From positions 16,699 through 80,698 of the forward strand of contig NZ_AGUF01000104.1 in assembly GCF_000236785.1 (NCBI RefSeq): a DNA stretch of 64,000 bases, written 5' to 3'. The notes under the pieces were generated by a model, which saw nothing but the letters and a program-made list of their open reading frames with translations, searched no databases and was not told the origin of the DNA. The translations under genes and the position numbers were made by a program. Shown here piece after piece: positions 59,097 to 64,000 of the stretch (its first letter is position 1; each line of letters starts with the position of its first letter). The DNA is from Achromobacter arsenitoxydans SY8 (lineage in GTDB: Bacteria; Pseudomonadota; Gammaproteobacteria; Burkholderiales; Burkholderiaceae_B).

Positions 59097-60281
59097 ATGC
59101 CGGCAGATAAAAAACTGAAATTGACCCCTTCCGAGCGCCGCGCCAGCGTGGCCCTGGCCGGCCTGTTCGCCGCCCGGATGCTGGGGCTCTTCCTGTTGCT
59201 GCCGGTGTTTGCCGTTGCCGCAAGCGGCATGCCGGGGGGCGACGATCCGGTGCGCGTGGGACTGGCGCTGGGCATGTACGGCCTGACCCAGGCCTTCATG
59301 CAGATTCCTTTCGGACTGGCGTCCGACCGCTGGGGCCGCCGGCCGGTCGTGCTCTTCGGGCTGCTGCTGTTCGTGGCGGGCAGCATCGTCTGTGCGCAGG
59401 CCACGGATGTGTTCTGGATCACCATAGGCCGCGCCATCCAGGGCGCCGGGGCCATTTCCGCCGCCGTCACGGCCTGGCTGGCCGACGCCACCCGCGACGA
59501 GGTGCGCACGCGGGCCATGGCCATGGTGGGCGGGTCGATCGGCCTGTCGTTCGCCGTATCGCTGGTCCTGTCGCCGGTCCTGGTGGGCTGGTGGGGGCTG
59601 TCGGGGCTGTTCTGGACCATTGCCTGCCTGGGCGTCGTGTGCCTGGCCGTGGCGCGCTGGGTGGTGCCGGTGGTGCCGCGCACCCAGGCCCGCACGATGC
59701 AGGCCGCCCGTCCCCGCGAGGTCCTGACCCATCGCGACCTGCTGCGCCTGAATTTCGGCGTCTTCGTGCTGCACCTGATCCAGGTGTCGCTGTTTGTCGT
59801 GGTGCCGGCGCTGTTGGCCAAGGTGGGCGGGCTGGACGCACGCGACCTCTGGAAAGTCTACCTGCCGGTCATCCTGGTTTCTTTCGTGCTGATGGTGCCG
59901 GTGGTGTTCGTGGCGGAAAAGCGCCGGGCGCACCGGGGCGCGCTGCGCGCCAGCGTCGCGGGCCTGGTGCTGGTCTGTGCGTTGCTGCCGGCCGCCAGCC
60001 ATGGCTTCTACACGCTGGCCGCCGCGCTGACCGGATTCTTCATTGCGTTCAATGTGCTGGAGGCCCTGCAGCCCTCGCTGGTGTCCCGTGTGGCGCCGCA
60101 AGCCTACAAAGGACTGGCGCTGGGCTTCTACAACACCGCGCAGGCTGCAGGCCTGTTTACGGGCGGCGCCCTGGGCGGGTGGCTGGCGTCGCATTCGGGC
60201 TCCAGCGCGGTATTCATCGCCGCCGCCATCCTGTCGGCGGTCTGGCTGGCGGTCACCTGGGCGCTGCGGCCGCTGGCTTGA
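59097..60281 (+). CDS. major facilitator superfamily transporter
   Basis: 394 residues with twelve predicted membrane helices. The MFS loop motif is GLASDRWGRRPVVLFG near residue 75. RMLGLFLLLPVFAVAASGMP near 27 and TIGRAIQGAGAISAAVTAWLAD near 110 match the YajR-like drug/solute efflux subgroup, but the C-terminal extra domain of E. coli YajR is missing. It sits between uvrA and ssb, a neighbourhood common in betaproteobacteria. The substrate is unknown. Confidence 0.9.
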   Translation: MPADKKLKLTPSERRASVALAGLFAARMLGLFLLLPVFAVAASGMPGGDDPVRVGLALGMYGLTQAFMQIPFGLASDRWGRRPVVLFGLLLFVAGSIVCAQATDVFWITIGRAIQGAGAISAAVTAWLADATRDEVRTRAMAMVGGSIGLSFAVSLVLSPVLVGWWGLSGLFWTIACLGVVCLAVARWVVPVVPRTQARTMQAARPREVLTHRDLLRLNFGVFVLHLIQVSLFVVVPALLAKVGGLDARDLWKVYLPVILVSFVLMVPVVFVAEKRRAHRGALRASVAGLVLVCALLPAASHGFYTLAAALTGFFIAFNVLEALQPSLVSRVAPQAYKGLALGFYNTAQAAGLFTGGALGGWLASHSGSSAVFIAAAILSAVWLAVTWALRPLA

Positions 60282-60574
60282 ACTTGGGGGCTTTCCCCAG
60301 GCCCGCGGAAAGTCGCCGATCAGGGCGCCAACGGCGTCCAACGGCGGCGAATTTGTTTCCCGGGCGGGATGGATTTGTCACTTTTCCCGTTTGGCGCGGC
60401 GGGCGCTTTCGTCGATAATACGCTTCAACACGGGCTTCACCTGGCATCGCCGGTCATCGCTATGATGACCGGCGTGTTTCATGAAGCCGGTCTTCAACAT
60501 CGCTTTTTTATGTTGTTGCCGGCGCGCTCGCGGCAACGCAAAGCGCAGGCTGTCAACAACAGAGGGACATCGGC
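60282..60574 (+). promoter_or_regulatory. ssb upstream region with promoter and 11-base inverted repeat
   Basis: The 293-base MFS-ssb gap. A sigma-70-like pair lies at TTGGCG (60391-60396) and GATAAT (60414-60419) with an exact 17-base spacer. About 25 bases after the expected start is a perfect inverted repeat, CGCCGGTCATC (60448-60458) and GATGACCGGCG (60464-60474), loop GCTAT. A weaker CAACAT/ATGTTG pair (60495-60500, 60510-60515) follows. The leader would be about 150 bases. No gene is supported here. Confidence 0.55.
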
Positions 60575-61093
60575 ATGGCATCGGTTAACAAAGTCATTCT
60601 CGTGGGCAATCTGGGTCGCGACCCGGAAGTCCGCTACAGCCCCGACGGGGCGGCAATCTGCAATATGTCCATCGCCACCACCTCGACCTGGAAGGACAAG
60701 GCCAGCGGCGAGAAGCGCGAAGAAACGGAATGGCATCGCGTCGTCATGTACAACCGCCTGGCCGAAATCGCCGGCGAATACCTGAAGAAGGGCCGTTCGG
60801 TCTACATCGAAGGCCGCCTGAAGACGCGCAAGTGGCAAGACAAGGACACCGGCGCTGACCGCTACAGCACCGAAGTCGTCGCCGACCAGATGCAAATGCT
60901 GGGCGGCCGCGACGACAGCAGCGGCGGCGGCGCCAGCTACGGCGGCGGCGGCTACGAGGACGCGCCTTCGCGTCCGCAGCAGCAGCGCGCACCGGCGCAG
61001 CGCCCGGCGCCCCAGCAGCGCCCGGCTCCCGCGGCGGCTCCGGCCAGCAGCGGCGCGAACCTGGCCGACATGGACGACGACATTCCGTTCTAA
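60575..61093 (+). CDS. ssb: single-stranded DNA-binding protein
   Basis: 172 residues: an N-terminal OB fold ([57 protein letters not shown]), then a glycine- and glutamine-rich linker (about 110-160), and the acidic C-terminal tip MDDDIPF that recruits repair and replication partners. AGAGGGACATCGGC precedes the ATG. Its place near uvrA is conserved. Confidence 0.97.
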   Translation: MASVNKVILVGNLGRDPEVRYSPDGAAICNMSIATTSTWKDKASGEKREETEWHRVVMYNRLAEIAGEYLKKGRSVYIEGRLKTRKWQDKDTGADRYSTEVVADQMQMLGGRDDSSGGGASYGGGGYEDAPSRPQQQRAPAQRPAPQQRPAPAAAPASSGANLADMDDDIPF

Positions 61094-61120
61094 GCCTCGC
61101 GCCCGCGAAGTTTCACGCGC

Positions 61121-61160
61121 AAACCCCGGCGTTTCCTCAGGAACGCCGGGGTTTTGTTTT
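61121..61160 (+). terminator. rho-independent terminator after ssb
   Basis: AAACCCCGGCGTT (61121-61133) pairs with AACGCCGGGGTTT (61142-61154), followed by TGTTTT. A clear GC-rich stem and T-rich tail, between ssb and the convergent LysR gene. Confidence 0.88.
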
Positions 61161-61174
61161 GTGGCGATGCGCTA

Positions 61175-62119
61175 TCAGGGCGGGGCGGACGATGGGCCTG
61201 GCCGGCTGGGTGTTTTGCCGGCGTCGGCCGGCCGGAACGCCTCGACCAGAAAATCAATGAACGCGCGCGTCCTGGCCGTCTGGTTGCGGCGCTGCGGGTA
61301 ATACACGAACAGGTCGGCCGATGGCAGCGCGAATTCCGGCAGCACCACGCGCAGCCTTCCGCTTTCCAGATACTTGGCCAAATCCCATTCGGAGCGGACC
61401 AGGATCCCGTGGCCGTCCAGGGCCCATCCCAGCACGATGTCGCCGTCATTGCTGGACAGGCCGCCTTCCACCTTCACGACCTCGGCGCGGCCGGCGCGCG
61501 TGAATCGCCAGACGCCGTGCGCCTCGTCGTTTTGCCGGTGCAGGATGCAGCGGTGGCGCGCCAGGTCGGCCAGTGTGGCCGGCGTGCCGTGGGCCTTGAG
61601 GTACAGCGGGGAGGCGCACAGGAAGCGGCGGTTGGTCATGACGCGGCGGGCGGCCAGGCGCTTGTCGGGCAGTTCTCCGAAGCGGATGGCCAGGTCGAAT
61701 CCGCCTTCCACCAGGTCCACTGGCCGGTCCGTGACCTCCAGTTCGACATCGACCTGGGGATAGCGTTTCGCGAAGTCCGAGACCAGCGGCGCGATGGTGG
61801 TGCGGCCGAATCCCAGCGTGGCATTGACCCGGATCAGGCCGCGCGGTTCGGCGCCGCTGCTCGACACCACGTCCTCCATCTCGCGCAGGTCGGCAAGGAT
61901 GCGGGTCGCGTAAGCCAGGTAGGTTTCGCCTTCGTTTGTGAGGCTGATGCTGCGCGTGCTGCGGTTGAGCAGGCGCACGCCCAGGCGGCTTTCCATGAGC
62001 GCCAGACGCTTGGTGGCCGCTGGGGGCGTCAGGTCAAGCTGCCGTGCCGCCGCCGACAGGCTGCCCAGGCGGGCGACCAGTACGAAGAAATGCAGTTCGG
62101 AGGCCAGGTCGGCTTTCAC
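61175..62119 (-). CDS. LysR-family transcriptional regulator, GTG start
   Basis: 314 residues. The winged helix-turn-helix is at about 5-65 (ELHFFVLVARLGSLSAAARQ; LDLTPPAATKRLALMESRLG). The effector-binding domain is at about 90-300 (GLIRVNATLGFGRTTIAPLV; DLAIRFGEL). The start is GTG 62119 with a poor ribosome-binding site; an in-frame stop lies just upstream. It is divergent from the tartrate dehydratase-like gene by 95 bases, so it is the likely regulator of that gene, with the tartrate-type substrate as probable inducer (inference). Confidence 0.93.
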   Translation of the reverse strand: MKADLASELHFFVLVARLGSLSAAARQLDLTPPAATKRLALMESRLGVRLLNRSTRSISLTNEGETYLAYATRILADLREMEDVVSSSGAEPRGLIRVNATLGFGRTTIAPLVSDFAKRYPQVDVELEVTDRPVDLVEGGFDLAIRFGELPDKRLAARRVMTNRRFLCASPLYLKAHGTPATLADLARHRCILHRQNDEAHGVWRFTRAGRAEVVKVEGGLSSNDGDIVLGWALDGHGILVRSEWDLAKYLESGRLRVVLPEFALPSADLFVYYPQRRNQTARTRAFIDFLVEAFRPADAGKTPSRPGPSSAPP

Positions 62120-62214
62120 TGAAAGTTAATAATCAAATGAACATAAGTGAATTCTAGGCCAGCTTTCCGCCACTAACCTACCGGTTCCCATCGCCGCCAT
62201 AACGGAGACAAGCC
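62120..62214. promoter_or_regulatory. divergent LysR / dehydratase control region
   Basis: 95 bases with an AT-rich patch (62124-62152) close to the LysR start and an ACGGAGAC ribosome-binding site for the dehydratase. CTTTC-ACT-GAAAG at the LysR start is a short palindrome. No unambiguous T-N11-A box can be fixed by eye, but position makes it the probable LysR operator. Confidence 0.45.
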
Positions 62215-63381
62215 ATGAGAATCGTCGAAATCCGCGAACAGACGCTCCCGATCAGTTCGCCCATCCGCAACGCCTACATCGACTTCAGCAAGATGACGCT
62301 GAGCCTGGTTGCCGTGATCACCGATGTGATCCGGGACGGCAAGCCCGTGGTCGGCTACGGCTTCAATTCCAATGGCCGTTATGGCCAGGGCAAACTCATG
62401 CGCGAGCGGTTCATTCCCCGGATCATGGAGGCCGAGCCTGACTCGCTTGCCGACGCCACGGGACGCAATCTGGACCCCCACAAGGTCTGGGACGCCATGT
62501 TCAAGAATGAAAAGCCCGGCGGTCATGGCGAGCGCTCGGTGGCGATCGGCACGATCGACATGGCCGTGTGGGATGCCGTCGCAAAGATCGAGGGCAAGCC
62601 GCTGTTCCAGTTGCTGGCCGACCGCTACGGCAATGGCCAGGCCGATCGCCGGGTCTTCGTCTACGCGGCTGGCGGCTACTACTACCCCGGCCAGGACCAC
62701 GACAAGCTCAAGGACGAGATGCGCAGCTACATCGACCGCGGCTATACGGTCGTGAAGAAGAAGATCGGCGGCGGATCGCTGGACGAGGATCTGCGGCGCA
62801 TAGATTCGATCCTGAGCGTGTTGCAGGACGGCCAGAAGCTCGCCGTGGACGCGAATGGCCGTTTCGATCTGGACACGGCCATCGCCTATGCCAAGGCGCT
62901 CTCCCAGTACGACCTGTTCTGGTACGAGGAGCCCGGCGATCCGCTGGACTTCGAGCTTCAGGCAACGCTGCGCAACTATTACGACAAGCCCATGGCTACC
63001 GGCGAGAACCTGTTCTCGATGCAGGACGCCCGCAATCTGATCCGCTATGGCGGCATGCGGCCGGACCGGGACTATCTGCAGTTCGATTGCGCGCTCAGCT
63101 ATGGCCTGGTCGAGTACCTGCGCACCCTGGCCATGCTCAGGCAGCACGGTTGGTCCGCCAGCCGGTGCATTCCGCACGGCGGGCACCAGATGTCGTTGAA
63201 CATCGCGGCGGGCCTGGGCCTGGGGGGCAATGAAAGTTACCCGGACTTGTTCCAGCCGTTTGGCGGGTTCCCGGATGGGGTCAAGGTCGAGGCAGGATAT
63301 GTCGCCATGCCGGAATTGCCTGGCATCGGCTTCGAGGGCAAGTCGGATCTTTATGCGGTGATGCAGGCATTGTCGGCCTGA
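62215..63381 (+). CDS. tarD: D(-)-tartrate dehydratase-like enolase-superfamily enzyme
   Basis: 388 residues of the mandelate-racemase/enolase superfamily. The sequence closely follows what I recall of Bradyrhizobium D-tartrate dehydratase: SSPIRNAYIDFSKMT, NEKPGGHGERSVAIGTIDMA, VYAAGGYYYPGQ, then the catalytic lysine K183 (VVKKKIGG), metal ligands D212, E238 and E264, and the catalytic H321 in CIPHGGHQMS. It would dehydrate D-tartrate to oxaloacetate. No transporter or further catabolic gene is in the window. Divergent LysR control is likely. Confidence 0.88.
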   Translation: MRIVEIREQTLPISSPIRNAYIDFSKMTLSLVAVITDVIRDGKPVVGYGFNSNGRYGQGKLMRERFIPRIMEAEPDSLADATGRNLDPHKVWDAMFKNEKPGGHGERSVAIGTIDMAVWDAVAKIEGKPLFQLLADRYGNGQADRRVFVYAAGGYYYPGQDHDKLKDEMRSYIDRGYTVVKKKIGGGSLDEDLRRIDSILSVLQDGQKLAVDANGRFDLDTAIAYAKALSQYDLFWYEEPGDPLDFELQATLRNYYDKPMATGENLFSMQDARNLIRYGGMRPDRDYLQFDCALSYGLVEYLRTLAMLRQHGWSASRCIPHGGHQMSLNIAAGLGLGGNESYPDLFQPFGGFPDGVKVEAGYVAMPELPGIGFEGKSDLYAVMQALSA

Positions 63382-63663
63382 GACGACCGCCACGGACGGC
63401 CCCCGCGGCAGCTTGCTGCGGGAGCCGCGTAACGCCCGGGTCCGTTGCCGAAGCGCATCATGAAATACGTTGTTTCACATTAACCGCTTGCGCTATCTAT
63501 CTAGTAGTAGGTAAGATTCATCCATCGACGCAGCGCACCCAACCAACCCGCCAGCGCCGACACCAGAAATACAGTAGGAACGCTTTTTTATTTCCCTTGT
63601 TATCTACCTATAAGTAGATAGTTTATCTAGATCGCACAACGAACTTCCTTCCGGAGATCAACC
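63382..63663 (+). promoter_or_regulatory. TATCTA-rich regulatory region upstream of the DUF4148 gene
   Basis: No gene is seen in these 282 bases. TATCTATCTA lies at 63494-63503, with TAGGTA 63508-63513 as an imperfect inverted partner. A perfect inverted repeat, TATCTAC (63601-63607) and GTAGATA (63614-63620), lies 44 bases before the gene, and another TATCTA is at 63624-63629. TTGTTA at 63597-63602 could be a -35 overlapping the second site. This looks like operators for a dyad-binding repressor; the regulator is not in the window. Confidence 0.55.
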
Positions 63664-63969
63664 ATGAAGACCCTCGTATCCGCCCTGATCCTGTCCGCTT
63701 CCTTTATCGGCGCCGCCCAAGCCGGCGAGCTGGATTACCCGCCCGCCTTGAACACGCAAAGCACGGTGACCCGCGCCCAGGTGCAGCAAGAACTGGCCGC
63801 CGCCCGCGCCAACGGTGAACTGGTGTCTGGCGAAGAAGGCTACGCCGCCGCCCCGTTTGCCCACGCTGGCGACAAGAGCCGCGCCCAGGTTCAGAAAGAG
63901 CTGGCCGCAGCGCGCAGCCAAGGCCTGACCGATAGCGGCGAACTGGACTACCCGCCCGTTGCTGGCTGA
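63664..63969 (+). CDS. DUF4148 periplasmic protein
   Basis: 101 residues with a clear signal peptide, MKTLVSALILSASFIGAAQA (cleavage after AQA at 20). The mature part is an internal duplication: GELDYPP followed by RAQVQQELAAARANGEL, then RAQVQKELAAARSQGLTDS and again GELDYPP. This is the DUF4148 pattern, common in Burkholderiales and often in many copies; the function is unknown. TCCGGAG precedes the ATG. TATCTA-type sites lie before and after the gene. Confidence 0.9.
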   Translation: MKTLVSALILSASFIGAAQAGELDYPPALNTQSTVTRAQVQQELAAARANGELVSGEEGYAAAPFAHAGDKSRAQVQKELAAARSQGLTDSGELDYPPVAG

Positions 63970-63983
63970 GTTTTTTGCCCGCG

Positions 63984-64000
63984 TATCTATCTATACATAG
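63984..64000. promoter_or_regulatory. TATCTA-type site after the DUF4148 gene
   Basis: TATCTATCTATACATAG at the right edge, containing a near-palindrome CTATCTATACATAG. It repeats the motif found upstream of the DUF4148 gene and may control a gene beyond the window. Confidence 0.4.

Noticed and set aside
60551-60563. CTGT-N5-ACAG before ssb as an SOS (LexA) box
   Set aside because: LexA of this group needs CTGT-N8-ACAG spacing; five bases is too short.

Overview
The window is about 64 kb of GC-rich DNA from a betaproteobacterium, most likely Alcaligenaceae (Achromobacter or Bordetella type). The clues are the spc/alpha ribosomal block, the neighbourhoods lptM-lysA/cyaY/PBP1A/aroKB and uvrA/MFS/ssb, System II cytochrome c maturation, an Asp-type HemB and a DUF4148 secreted protein. 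The genus call is inference from gene order and protein style; no 16S gene is present. No tRNA, rRNA, IS element, integrase or CRISPR array was seen.

Layout. (1) 1-8690: ribosomal spc and alpha operons, rplX (partial) to rplQ, with secY, infA and rpoA, ending in a textbook terminator. (2) 8780-18859: a HIT-family protein, cutA, three-domain dsbD, an EamA transporter, hemB and engB, then cytochrome c4, resB and ccsB. DsbD, the CcsB/ResB haem lyase and the dihaem cytochrome fit one periplasmic electron-transfer and maturation theme. (3) 18878-47980: a complete type VI secretion system (T6SS) with all 13 core tss genes in four transcription units. A minus-strand spike unit runs vgrG, a small membrane protein, a DUF2169-pentapeptide protein, a pentapeptide protein and a DUF4150 PAAR-like protein. 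A plus-strand sheath/baseplate unit runs tssA, B, C, hcp, tagJ, tssE, tssF, DUF3540, tssG, clpV. A minus-strand pair encodes a lipoprotein and an FHA protein. A plus-strand membrane/regulatory unit runs tssJ, K, L, M, tagF and a pseudokinase-PEGA protein. (4) 48008-63969: lysA-lptM, cyaY, PBP1A, aroK-aroB-dgt, uvrA-GST, an MFS transporter, ssb, a LysR regulator facing a D-tartrate dehydratase-like enolase-superfamily gene, and a DUF4148 protein with repeated TATCTA-type sites around it.

The most interesting part is the T6SS. Its post-translational control branch looks rewired: the kinase-like protein has no N-lobe and a broken catalytic loop, is fused to a membrane segment and a PEGA domain, and comes with a short FHA protein and TagF but no PppA phosphatase. 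A VgrG-like DUF3540 protein sits between tssF and tssG. The spike operon has the DUF2169 and DUF4150 parts that usually load a toxin, but no recognisable toxin. Long open frames opposite real genes are GC-rich coding shadows and were left out.
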